Source: Enterococcus avium ATCC 14025
Lineage (GTDB): Bacteria > Bacillota > Bacilli > Lactobacillales > Enterococcaceae
Length of the DNA stretch: 32,412 nucleotides
Assembly: GCF_000406965.1 (NCBI RefSeq)
Contig: NZ_KE136365.1
Coordinates: 369,040-401,451 of the forward strand
Reading direction: 5' to 3'
Positions 1 through 7,760 of this stretch are shown here, piece after piece. The translations under genes and the position numbers were made by a program. Each line of letters begins with the position of its first letter. Position 1 is the stretch's first letter. The notes below the pieces were generated by a model. It was not told where the DNA came from and made no database searches. It worked only from the letters and a program-made list of their open reading frames with translations.

Positions 1-82
1 TGGAATCATGAATATTTAGGATTTGTTTGATGGTTTTGTCTAGGCAATTATCTTTATATTTGATATTCTTAATACTGGACAT
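1..82 (-). CDS. Transposase N-terminus, partial (ISL3-like)
   Basis: The first 27 codons of a gene running off the window edge, starting MSSIKNIKYKDN. The ATG (82-80) has an AGGAGG ribosome-binding site at 96-91, 8 bases upstream. The short peptide is not diagnostic. The transposase call comes from its position just inside an ISL3-type terminal repeat and from the leader hairpin it shares with the other element in the window. Start and ribosome-binding site both lie within an 11-bp stem (78-88 with 128-138) and its extension, so translation from a read-through transcript should be poor. Confidence 0.55.
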   Translation of the reverse strand, partial: MSSIKNIKYKDNCLDKTIKQILNIHDS

Positions 83-205
83 TTGGTTCGCCTCCTATGA
101 TTGGGTTCAGCGATTTAATTATAGGACAACCAAATGTCTTTTTGTATAAAAAAATACTTGGTGTTCTCACTCAGAAAGAGTAACAACACCAAATATTATA
201 GAACC
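1..205 (-). mobile_element. ISL3-like insertion sequence, partial (terminal end)
   Basis: One end of an insertion sequence enters from the left edge. Read on the minus strand it begins at 205 with GGTTCTATAATATTTG. Its first 25 bases match the left terminal repeat of the element at 31849 in 22 positions. About 120 bases inside the end is a transposase-like start (82). Between them lies an inverted repeat (78-98 with 121-138) that can fold over the ribosome-binding site and AUG. The family call rests on the shared terminal repeat, which begins GGTTCT like ISL3-type ends. The other end and the target duplication lie outside the window. Confidence 0.72.
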
Positions 206-206
206 G

Positions 207-239
207 AAAAAGCTTGCCAACAATATTATGGCAAGCTTT
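207..239 (-). terminator. Intrinsic terminator of the GRP transporter gene
   Basis: A 10-bp perfect stem (209-218 with 230-239, AAAGCTTGCC arm) is followed on the minus strand by a T run at 211-207. It lies 15 bases past the stop codon of the sugar transporter gene. The insertion sequence end at 205 abuts the T run. Confidence 0.85.
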
Positions 240-253
240 AATAAAATGTTGTA

Positions 254-1117
254 TTAAGATTTCATATAGCCTAACAAGACGCCCCCGACGATAATCAGCA
301 GACAGCCGATAATAACGTAGTACATTTCCTTTTTGGTTTTACGTTCCCCTAATAGGAAAATACCTCCGAGAGTCGAAATGATAATCCCCATTTGTGACAA
401 TGAAAACCCAATAGCTAGACCAATATTTTGAACAGTCAACAGCATACAAATATTTCCAATTCCCCACAAGAGACCTGAAGCCATATTGCGCCATACATAG
501 CGATCAACCTTGATTTTACGAAAAGCAAAAAAGCTAGCACCAATTAGCATGCCGACACTCTGCGGTAGAATAATCGCTAACGGATCAAGTCCTGCCCAAG
601 TAATAATGATCGTGTAGACCCCATAACCAAGGGTTGAAAAGATCAATGCACGAAAACCTTTGCCGAAGTTTAGCATGCTGTCGTCTGACTGCACACCGCT
701 TTCGTCATCCTTTCGAGCCGTTAAATAGGCACCCAGGACAAGTAATGCCAACGCAATAAAGCCTAAAACAAAATCCTTCGTCTTCGTCCATTCATGAAAA
801 AATACGGCACCGGCCAAAGTATTCAAAATCAACTGAAATCCAGTTGAAATCGGTAATCCAACCGAAACGCCCATGAACTTCATTCCATGAAACTGACCAT
901 TCTGACCAATTGACCAAAAAAGACCTGACAAGAATCCAATTAACATTATCCAACTATTCATTGTCGGTTGAACGATGAAAAAAGTCACTAATGCAAAAAC
1001 AAAAGCACCCATCGTCATTCCTAAGGTTTGCTGATTGGCATCCCCGCCTAGTTTTCCGCTCACCAAAGCAATGCTTCCCCATGCTACCATTGGTATTAGG
1101 GCAATTAAAATACTCAT
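254..1117 (-). CDS. GRP-family sugar transporter (GlcU/RbsU-like)
   Basis: A 287-residue membrane protein made of about ten hydrophobic helices in a drug/metabolite-transporter-like fold. The length and N-terminus (MSILIALIPMVAWGS) fit the glucose/ribose porter family that includes GlcU of staphylococci and RbsU of lactobacilli. These proteins take up glucose or ribose without a PTS or ABC partner. The substrate cannot be told from the sequence: no ribose kinase or glucose dehydrogenase gene is adjacent. The start is ATG with a GAAGGGAG ribosome-binding site. It lies 76 bases downstream of the sensor kinase gene on the same strand, so it could be read from the two-component promoter or from a weak one in the gap. 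A clear terminator follows. Family call firm, substrate open. Confidence 0.85.
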   Translation of the reverse strand: MSILIALIPMVAWGSIALVSGKLGGDANQQTLGMTMGAFVFALVTFFIVQPTMNSWIMLIGFLSGLFWSIGQNGQFHGMKFMGVSVGLPISTGFQLILNTLAGAVFFHEWTKTKDFVLGFIALALLVLGAYLTARKDDESGVQSDDSMLNFGKGFRALIFSTLGYGVYTIIITWAGLDPLAIILPQSVGMLIGASFFAFRKIKVDRYVWRNMASGLLWGIGNICMLLTVQNIGLAIGFSLSQMGIIISTLGGIFLLGERKTKKEMYYVIIGCLLIIVGGVLLGYMKS

Positions 1118-1148
1118 AAACTTACTCCCTTCAATTCACAACTGAAAC

Positions 1149-1177
1149 AGTTTAGCGAAAAAAAGGAAATTTGGCAA
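1149..1177 (-). promoter_or_regulatory. Candidate promoter of the GRP transporter gene
   Basis: On the minus strand, TTGCCA (1177-1172) and TAAACT (1154-1149) are separated by 17 bases, 32 bases before the transporter start. The match to a sigma-A promoter is moderate. If real, it makes the transporter at least partly independent of the upstream two-component operon. Confidence 0.35.
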
Positions 1178-1193
1178 TTAAAAACTAAAAAAT

Positions 1194-2216
1194 TTAACGT
1201 TCTTCATGATAATAATCTAATCGTGGGAAAAACAAAGTCATAGTAGTTCCCTTATTAACTGTGGATTCTGCACTCAGCTCGACTCCCAGCTTGCCCGCCA
1301 AGGTTTTGGCTAGATACAATCCAAGTCCTGTAGAATGCTGCTGTGCTTTTCGCCCATTTTCACCTGTAAATCCCTTATCAAAGATTCTTCCTAAATCCTC
1401 TGAGGGGATCCCAATCCCGCTGTCTTGCAGTATCAAGGCGATACCGCCATTTCTGGCCTCAATCTCAATATTTATTTGACCATGATCAGGCGTATATTTG
1501 ATGGCATTGCTTAAAAGCTGTCGGAAAATAAACTCGATCCATTTAGCATCTGTCAATACTTTTGCGTCCTGCTCCGCCAATGTTAACTGCAGATTTTTTT
1601 GGATAAAGTAATTGGCTTGACTGCGTATAATCGGTTGAATAATCTTTTTCAATGAATATTCTTGAATTAAATAATCATTCACAAATTCATCTGAACGAGA
1701 ATAATATAGAATTTGTTCGACATATTCATCAATCTGCTGAATCTCATTTTGTAATAAGATAAACTTATCATCGGGAATATCAAATTCAATCGAATTTAAG
1801 ATCAGATCCACCGCTGCTAACGGAACCTTAATTTCATGAATCCAAGAATCCATATAATCCTTCTGATCTTTTTGACTGGCTAATAACTGCTCCAGCATCA
1901 GGTGGTGCTCCCGCACTTGCTGATTTACGTATTCCTGAATCAGCTGCTCTTCATTACTGGAGGCCGATTCTACAAAATGCTGAAGATGTGCATTTTCTTC
2001 CTTGACAAATGTCTTATACCATTTTTTTCTCCGATAAAAATCAAGTGTGAAGAAGAGGAATACTAAAAATAATTGTAAGGTCAATAAGTAACCAAGATTG
2101 TCCCAAAAACCATGCAAGTCTGGTGTTAACCAAACCATAAAAACCAGCAATAAACTTAATACTCCCCATCCCGCCAAAACCAATAAGCGATCTTTTAAAT
2201 ACTTTGTAAATGTCAT
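1194..2216 (-). CDS. BceS/GraS-type sensor histidine kinase
   Basis: A 340-residue membrane histidine kinase. Two helices (about 11-30 and 41-59) enclose a loop of only about ten residues, the layout of intramembrane-sensing kinases (BceS, GraS, SapS), which usually respond to cell-wall-active peptides through a partner ABC transporter. The phospho-acceptor is His127 in DSWIHEIKVP. The ATPase domain shows Asn237 (QLLSNAIKYT), the DSGIGI box at 265-270 and GLGL at 297-300. It lies 13 bases after the response regulator gene, with GAGGAT as ribosome-binding site. No BceAB-type transporter is in this window, so its input is unknown; a partner may be encoded elsewhere, as seen for some enterococcal systems. 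The kinase call is certain, the subgroup likely. Confidence 0.9.
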   Translation of the reverse strand: MTFTKYLKDRLLVLAGWGVLSLLLVFMVWLTPDLHGFWDNLGYLLTLQLFLVFLFFTLDFYRRKKWYKTFVKEENAHLQHFVESASSNEEQLIQEYVNQQVREHHLMLEQLLASQKDQKDYMDSWIHEIKVPLAAVDLILNSIEFDIPDDKFILLQNEIQQIDEYVEQILYYSRSDEFVNDYLIQEYSLKKIIQPIIRSQANYFIQKNLQLTLAEQDAKVLTDAKWIEFIFRQLLSNAIKYTPDHGQINIEIEARNGGIALILQDSGIGIPSEDLGRIFDKGFTGENGRKAQQHSTGLGLYLAKTLAGKLGVELSAESTVNKGTTMTLFFPRLDYYHEER

Positions 2217-2229
2217 AGCTGATCCTCAT

Positions 2230-2901
2230 TTACGGGACGATGTACCCTTGCCCGACTTTCGTTTGAATATAATCGTCAATGCCTGCTTGTTCAATTTTGC
2301 GACGTAAACGATTAATATTAACTGTTAATGTATTATCATCAACAAACCGTTCGTCATCCCAGAGTGCACGCAGTAATTTATCTCGGCTCAGAATTTTTCC
2401 GTGTTGTTTCATTAAAATAAATAGCAGACGGTATTCATTTTTACTAAGATCAACAACCTCATCATTGATTGTCATGCTGCTATTATCAATGTTCAGTGTA
2501 ATCCCATTGTGCTCCAGCTCTTCGCCGCTTTCTGCGTAATTATAGGAGCGACGCAGCAGAGCATTGATTTTTGCCACTAAAATATCCACTTGGAAAGGTT
2601 TCGTAATATAATCATCCGCACCCATATTCATCGCCATGATTTGATCCATGTTCGTGTTGCGGGAAGAGATAAAAATGATTGGAACCTTGGAGACTTCACG
2701 TATTTTTTGACACCAATAATAGCCGTCATAAACGGGCAAATTAATATCTAATAAAACAAGCTGTGGTGCGATCTGCTCAAATTCATCAAAGACTTGATTA
2801 AAATCTGTTGTCTGGTAAACATCAAATCTCCATTTTGTTAATTCCTCACCAATCAATTGACGAATCACTGCTTCGTCTTCTACGATCATGATTTTTGCCA
2901 T
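2230..2901 (-). CDS. OmpR-family response regulator (BceR/GraR-type)
   Basis: A 223-residue regulator with an N-terminal receiver domain and a C-terminal winged helix. The receiver carries the acidic pair Glu8-Asp9, phospho-acceptor Asp52 (LLDINLPVYDG), Ser79-Ser80 and Lys101 (TKPF). The DNA-binding half (about 125-223) ends in the usual VGQGYIV. It is the first gene of the operon, 13 bases before its kinase, and starts ATG after a GAGGGAA ribosome-binding site. On the minus strand upstream, TATGAT (2958-2953) may be a -10 but has only a poor -35. Its targets would usually be an envelope-stress transporter; none is adjacent except the downstream sugar porter gene. Confidence 0.92.
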   Translation of the reverse strand: MAKIMIVEDEAVIRQLIGEELTKWRFDVYQTTDFNQVFDEFEQIAPQLVLLDINLPVYDGYYWCQKIREVSKVPIIFISSRNTNMDQIMAMNMGADDYITKPFQVDILVAKINALLRRSYNYAESGEELEHNGITLNIDNSSMTINDEVVDLSKNEYRLLFILMKQHGKILSRDKLLRALWDDERFVDDNTLTVNINRLRRKIEQAGIDDYIQTKVGQGYIVP

Positions 2902-2970
2902 TTTGTTCCCTCATTTCTCGAACTTATCTGATTTCCTGAACGCTTTTTTATCATCATATCAAAGAACCCC

Positions 2971-2994
2971 AAAAAAATGAAAGGCGATCCTTTT
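2971..2994 (-). terminator. Weak intrinsic terminator after the YqkB-like gene
   Basis: A 5-bp AAAGG/CCTTT stem with a four-base loop, followed on the minus strand by seven T (2977-2971). It starts a few bases past the stop codon of the upstream gene. The stem is short, so some read-through into the regulator operon is possible. Confidence 0.5.
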
Positions 2995-2998
2995 AAGA

Positions 2999-3352
2999 TT
3001 AATTTTTGGTAAAATCCTTAAAGCCTAAATTGTCATCAATCATGCCGCCTTCGCCAGACAAGCTAAATGCGCTGAGTCGTGGATTAAATTTGATTCGCAT
3101 TTCTTCCTGCAAATCTTCCCTTGAATACCCTTTGATCCAAAAATCTCCGATATTAGAAGGAATTTTTTCGTCATAATCCGCCTTCTCCATCTCAGGAGAA
3201 ATAATATTGATCGAAAACTGTGTTTGCATGTGGATCATCGCATGCTGAGAATAAGGACCTACACCATCCTCGAAGGTTAACAGCAATTGTTTGTTTGAGT
3301 CTAAATATGCTGAAAGTTTTTCTTTTGCCGCTTCATCAAGTGTGATTTTCAT
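2999..3352 (-). CDS. HesB/YqkB-like iron-sulfur biosynthesis family protein
   Basis: A 117-residue soluble protein starting MKITLDEAAKEK, resembling the YqkB branch of the Fe-S biosynthesis (HesB/IscA) fold. I chose the ATG at 3352 because AAGGTGAT sits just before it. An in-frame ATG 33 bases upstream (3385) has no good ribosome-binding site. The protein contains no cysteine, so it cannot hold a cluster through the CX(n)CGC ligands of true A-type carriers, and the family name should not be read as a function. It stands alone between a phosphohexomutase gene and a two-component operon. Family call moderate, role unknown. Confidence 0.65.
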   Translation of the reverse strand: MKITLDEAAKEKLSAYLDSNKQLLLTFEDGVGPYSQHAMIHMQTQFSINIISPEMEKADYDEKIPSNIGDFWIKGYSREDLQEEMRIKFNPRLSAFSLSGEGGMIDDNLGFKDFTKN

Positions 3353-3383
3353 AATATCACCTTCCATCATTTTTTTGACTATC

Positions 3384-3427
3384 AAATAAAGCCCCTTTAT
3401 CTGATTCTTATCATCAGACGAAGGGGC
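3384..3427 (-). terminator. Intrinsic terminator of the phosphohexomutase gene
   Basis: Nested inverted repeats, GCCCCTT (3391-3397) with AAGGGGC (3421-3427) and TCTGAT with ATCAGA inside. On the minus strand they are followed by CTTTATTT. The hairpin starts 17 bases past the stop codon. Confidence 0.8.
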
Positions 3428-3444
3428 ACATTTTGCAAGGATTC

Positions 3445-4938
3445 TTACTTATTTAATTCTTGATCAAGTTTCATTAAATTAATTTGCGGATCTTGTGCCA
3501 AGATTTCTCGGAAAATTGGCAATTGTTTTTGAATCCGATCCGCTTGATCATTTTCTACCTGCATGACTAGCAGAGGCTCATGTAAGCTTAATCGTAACAG
3601 CATCCAGCCCTTTCCATGAGGCTCATTCACTGAAAAACGCACACCCTCCTGATTCTCTGGGTTTACAGAAAAGCCAGCTTGTTTTGGTAGTTCAGTCCGG
3701 AAGGTGTCGATCATTTTCTGACCACACTCTTTATAATTCTCTCCGCCAATTGCATAGCGAATCTCAAGGGTTTCTATAGGCTGCTCTAACTCCGCCATCA
3801 AATCGGTCAACTCACGATTTTCTTTTTGTAGTTTCGGCAACAGCATCAATACTTTTGCAATCACGTAGGCGCCATCATCTAAGAAGTAATTCTCTTTGAA
3901 CGCTGCGTGGGAGCTAGTCTCGATCGCTAATTGACAATCGATACCTTCCTCATTCAGTTCGATTGCCTTGTTGATGACGTTGCGATAGCCAGAAATATAG
4001 CGATATTGCTTGCCGCCTTTTTCCTCGATAAAGTTTTTTAAATGATCCGAGGTTGGAGAGTTTGTCACAATCGTACTGCCGGGATGCTCTTGCAAAACAA
4101 TCGCAGATAAAACCGCGATCAAATTATTTCGATTAATCATCTGCCCGTCCTTTGAAACAATCGCCGAACGATCCACATCTGTATCAAAAATCACGCCTAA
4201 ATCCGCTTGATTGTCTAATACAGCCTTTTTGATACTTGCCATTGCTTCTTTATTGTCAGGATTCGGAATATGATTTGGAAAATGACCATCAGGTTCTAAA
4301 AATTGTGAGCCGCTAGTATCAGCACCCAGAACCGCTAAAACTTTGTCCGCAAAGTAACCACCGGCACCGTTTCCGGCATCAACAACAATTTTTAATCCTT
4401 TTAATGGCTGTTCATTCCCGCTGCCTCGTTGGATTTTTTCAACTAAATCAGCTGCATAACGTGACAACAAATCCGCTTGCTTCACACTTCCGTCTGCTGC
4501 TTCACTTGCTTCAGTGTGCGTCAAAATATAAGCGATATCACTTTTCTCAGCACCGCCAGTTTGACTGAAAATCTTGATTCCATTGAAGTAAAAAGGCAAG
4601 TGACTCGCTGTCAGCATGATCCCCGCATCACAGGCAAATTCTTCAAACTGCGTCGCCATAAACAAGGCCGGAGTCGTAGCCAACCCAAAATCCAACACTT
4701 CGCAACCTGCCGCCTCAAAAACGGCGATCATGGCATTCTTTAACTCTGGTCCAGTTAAGCGACTGTCATGTCCGATCCCAATTTTAAAGGGACGCGGGAC
4801 CCCTTTATTAGACAACCAATTAAGAATGCCATTTGCAATCAAACGGGTTTCTTCAATACCTAAGTTTTTGACTTTATCCTCTGCCGTGATAGCGATTCCA
4901 CGAATGTCTGAGCCATTTTGCAATTTTGTTAACTCCAT
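3445..4938 (-). CDS. Phosphomannomutase/phosphoglucomutase family enzyme
   Basis: A 497-residue alpha-D-phosphohexomutase, which interconverts hexose 6- and 1-phosphates in the cytoplasm to feed sugar-nucleotide synthesis. The phosphoserine loop is MLTASHLP with Ser112. The metal loop is DTDVDR with Asp252, Asp254 and Asp256. A sugar-binding loop ETSSHAAF replaces the more usual GE(M/x)SGH. The phosphoserine loop reads TASHLP rather than TASHNP, so it belongs to a divergent subgroup and mannose versus glucose preference cannot be read off. Start is ATG behind AGGAGG. The transcript has a leader of roughly 150 bases if the TATAAT at 5103-5098 is its -10. No capsule or rhamnose genes are adjacent. 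Confidence 0.85.
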   Translation of the reverse strand: MELTKLQNGSDIRGIAITAEDKVKNLGIEETRLIANGILNWLSNKGVPRPFKIGIGHDSRLTGPELKNAMIAVFEAAGCEVLDFGLATTPALFMATQFEEFACDAGIMLTASHLPFYFNGIKIFSQTGGAEKSDIAYILTHTEASEAADGSVKQADLLSRYAADLVEKIQRGSGNEQPLKGLKIVVDAGNGAGGYFADKVLAVLGADTSGSQFLEPDGHFPNHIPNPDNKEAMASIKKAVLDNQADLGVIFDTDVDRSAIVSKDGQMINRNNLIAVLSAIVLQEHPGSTIVTNSPTSDHLKNFIEEKGGKQYRYISGYRNVINKAIELNEEGIDCQLAIETSSHAAFKENYFLDDGAYVIAKVLMLLPKLQKENRELTDLMAELEQPIETLEIRYAIGGENYKECGQKMIDTFRTELPKQAGFSVNPENQEGVRFSVNEPHGKGWMLLRLSLHEPLLVMQVENDQADRIQKQLPIFREILAQDPQINLMKLDQELNK

Positions 4939-5097
4939 TGATAAATTCCTCCTTCTTACTCCTATTATTTTTTATGCGGACTTACCCTCCCACTGCGTAA
5001 TTCCAGCTTTTTAATTGCTTTCAATACTAATTCAATCTTACTGACTAAACAACTTATAAAAAATTAAACGGACGTTCTTCATCCATACTTTTAGTTC

Positions 5098-5103
5098 ATT
5101 ATA
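5098..5103 (-). promoter_or_regulatory. Candidate -10 element of the phosphohexomutase gene
   Basis: A perfect TATAAT on the minus strand 160 bases before the gene start. No convincing -35 lies at the right distance, because that stretch is the terminator of the upstream ATPase gene. Called on the -10 alone. Confidence 0.4.
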
Positions 5104-5104
5104 C

Positions 5105-5138
5105 CAAAAATCCCGAAAAAGAAAGCCTTTTCCGGGAA
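5105..5138 (-). terminator. Intrinsic terminator of the P-type ATPase gene
   Basis: On the minus strand, TCCCGGAAAAGG pairs with CTTTTTCGGGA and is followed by TTTTT (5110-5106). It lies 36 bases past the ATPase stop and touches the candidate -10 of the next gene. Confidence 0.85.
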
Positions 5139-5173
5139 ATTTTATTAATTTAAGTATTTTCTACTCTTCTAAA

Positions 5174-7594
5174 TTAAATAACTCGTGATTTCGGATTCTT
5201 TTTTGCTTGCCGCTTCTCCTGCCAGCGAATGCGCCATCCGACTAAGACATCCATTACAAAGGTCAATCCTTTGAACAACCAATAAATACCAAAGGTTAAA
5301 GGAAGGACGAAGAACAAATTGCGATTCCAAAGCTTGTCGAAATCAAAAAATTCTCTGAAAAATAGGTAGCTGCTTAGATAAGCCAAGCTCAAAACAGTGA
5401 TTAAAGCGATTTTTTTCTTATCCAACGGGAAGGAAACTTTATATAGCACCAGCAACCCTACACACCCCGTCAAAAAAACCGACATTGTGGAGGTTGCCTG
5501 ATAGTCTAACTCAAATAGTACGTTAGCTAATTGGATAATCATGACCGCACTAACAACAGTCAATGCTCCAGGTAAAGACACGCGTAAAATATTATTTAAG
5601 AAATCTCCCTTGATGCGTTCATAGCTTGGCTTCAATGCCAAGAAGAAGGAAGGGATTCCTACAGTTAACGCGTTAATTGGTGTTAATTGCACCGGCTCAA
5701 AAGGATAAGGGTTTGTTAGAATCATGAAAATCACTGCCAAAATTAACGAATAGATTGTCTTCACCAAATACATCGAAGCTACCCGTTCAATATTATTGAT
5801 GACGCGACGTCCTTCATTCAACACATTTTGCATTCTTGAAAAATCAGAGTCTAACAAAATGACATCGGAAGCGGCCCGAGCTGCGCTGCTTCCATTTGCC
5901 ATCGCTACTCCAATATCTGCTTCACGTAAAGCCAATACATCATTGACGCCATCTCCTGTCATACAGACCGTATGATTTCCCTTTAAAGCTTGGATCAAGG
6001 ATTGTTTTTGTTTCGGTGTCACTCGTCCAAAAACCGTCGTTGTGTCAACTAAAGCCTTGTAATCAATCGGTCCATCTAAGCTCGACATATCAACAAAAGT
6101 TTCCGCATTTTTTATTCCTGCTTTTTGGGCAATTTTTGAAACCGTTAGTGGATGGTCGCCTGAGATCACCTTCAGCTGGACATCCTGTTTTTCAAAATAA
6201 CCAAATGTTTCCCGTGCATTTTCCCTTAAATTATCAGAGATGATCAGCGTTGCCAACAGACGCGGTTCATATACCATCTCTTCTTCTAATATTCCAGGAT
6301 ATTCCACCAATACCAGCACACGTTGACCTTCTTCTAAATAAGGCTGAAGCTTATTCTGCATGTCAGCAGACATATTGTTGAAAATGAACTCTGGAGCGCC
6401 AAAAGCAAAGCTGCCTTGTTCCTTAAACGTTACCCCACTCCACTTTCTTGCTGAAGAAAACGGCACAATTTTTTCCGCTTGCCAATCAGCAACAGCTGGG
6501 AAAGCCTCTCGTAACGCTTTGGCAGTAGCATTTTGATCCTTTAATTGATTCATTAAGGCACCCATAATTGTGTTCAAGCGATTATCAGAAATTTCTTCTA
6601 ATAACGCTTCTTCGAATTTCAATGTTCCATCGGTAATCGTGCCTGTCTTGTCTAAACAAATGACATCCACGCGTGCTAACGTTTCGATAGAAGGCAAGGC
6701 CTGTACTAATACCTTTTTCCGTGCCAGATTTGCTGCACCTACAGCAAATGCCACACTCGTCAGCAGCATCAATCCTTCAGGAATCATGCTTACCAATGCC
6801 GCGACCGTTCCTAATACAGCCTGTTTGATTGAATCAGATGCCTGATACTGACTATAAAATAGTCCTAAACCTACTGGAATAATTACAATCGTCAAAACTG
6901 CGATCATGCGACTCAATACTTTGGTCAATTCGGAACTGCCTGTTTTTTTCGTTTTCGCTTCACTAGTCAACTGTTCAGCGAAATTATCTTTTCCCACAGC
7001 TGTACTTTGATAAAAACATTCGCCAGCAGTCACAAAACTTCCGCTAAATAGTTTATCTCGCAGCGATTTCTGTACACGATCCGCTTCACCAGTCAATAAG
7101 GACTCATCAACCTCAACACCAGCACCAACCAATAAATTCCCATCTACTGGTACTTGATCACCATTGCGTAAATAAAGAACATCTCCCAAAACAATTGATT
7201 CCTGATCAATCTGTTTTAATTTCCCTTCTCTTAAAACAACCGCTTTGGTCTTCGCTAAAACCGATAATTTATCGATCGTATGTTTTGCACGTAATTCTTG
7301 TACGATCCCAATCAACGTATTAATGACAACCACGCCAAAAAACAACGTATTTTTAGGTGAACCTACTAATAGCACCAACAATGCCAAAACGAAATTAAGA
7401 ATATTGAAAATATTGATTGTATTTTCTTTGATAATCTCCTTATCCGATTTCAATAGATTCTCTTCCACTTGATTCGTCTGACCTTGTTCTATTTTTTCCT
7501 GAACTTCAGAAGCTGTTAAGCCTTTTAAATCTGCTGGAATCTCTACATTATCAAAAGTTTCTTCCACCGTTTGAACTATTTCCTTTTTCTTCAT
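5174..7594 (-). CDS. P-type cation-transporting ATPase (CtpE-like)
   Basis: An 806-residue membrane ATPase that moves cations across the cytoplasmic membrane. In order: actuator-domain TGE at 168-170, the ion-site helix motif PEGL at 272-275, the phosphorylated Asp315 in DKTGT, KWSG at 384-387 in the nucleotide-binding domain, and the hinge GDGVND at 547-552. There is no heavy-metal domain or CPx motif, so it is not a copper, zinc or cadmium pump. The overall pattern, with few N-terminal and about six C-terminal helices, resembles the CtpE group, linked to calcium in mycobacteria. Calcium is therefore a reasonable but unproven guess. Single-gene unit: ATG start behind GAGGTG, own terminator. 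The pump call is certain, the ion is inferred. Confidence 0.9.
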   Translation of the reverse strand: MKKKEIVQTVEETFDNVEIPADLKGLTASEVQEKIEQGQTNQVEENLLKSDKEIIKENTINIFNILNFVLALLVLLVGSPKNTLFFGVVVINTLIGIVQELRAKHTIDKLSVLAKTKAVVLREGKLKQIDQESIVLGDVLYLRNGDQVPVDGNLLVGAGVEVDESLLTGEADRVQKSLRDKLFSGSFVTAGECFYQSTAVGKDNFAEQLTSEAKTKKTGSSELTKVLSRMIAVLTIVIIPVGLGLFYSQYQASDSIKQAVLGTVAALVSMIPEGLMLLTSVAFAVGAANLARKKVLVQALPSIETLARVDVICLDKTGTITDGTLKFEEALLEEISDNRLNTIMGALMNQLKDQNATAKALREAFPAVADWQAEKIVPFSSARKWSGVTFKEQGSFAFGAPEFIFNNMSADMQNKLQPYLEEGQRVLVLVEYPGILEEEMVYEPRLLATLIISDNLRENARETFGYFEKQDVQLKVISGDHPLTVSKIAQKAGIKNAETFVDMSSLDGPIDYKALVDTTTVFGRVTPKQKQSLIQALKGNHTVCMTGDGVNDVLALREADIGVAMANGSSAARAASDVILLDSDFSRMQNVLNEGRRVINNIERVASMYLVKTIYSLILAVIFMILTNPYPFEPVQLTPINALTVGIPSFFLALKPSYERIKGDFLNNILRVSLPGALTVVSAVMIIQLANVLFELDYQATSTMSVFLTGCVGLLVLYKVSFPLDKKKIALITVLSLAYLSSYLFFREFFDFDKLWNRNLFFVLPLTFGIYWLFKGLTFVMDVLVGWRIRWQEKRQAKKNPKSRVI

Positions 7595-7735
7595 CCGGTT
7601 TCACCTCATCTCATTTGCAACCACGCAGTCTTTAGTCACAAAAATTATTTCTCTATATTTATCTTACCACTACTTTCATTTTAATTCGGGATTGAGCATT
7701 GCACTTAAGTAAGTCATAAATTATCGTTAAACAAA

Positions 7736-7760
7736 TAAAAAGCCGCAATAATCTGCGACT
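7736..7760 (-). terminator. Intrinsic terminator of the acetyltransferase gene
   Basis: On the minus strand, AGTCGCA pairs with TGCGGCT across a short loop and is followed by TTTTATTT. The stem begins at the last bases of the stop codon. Confidence 0.75.

Noticed and set aside
1118-1193. Small inverted repeat AACTG-AAA-CAGTT as a terminator after the kinase gene
   Set aside because: The stem is only five base pairs with no T-tract; read-through into the sugar porter gene is more likely.
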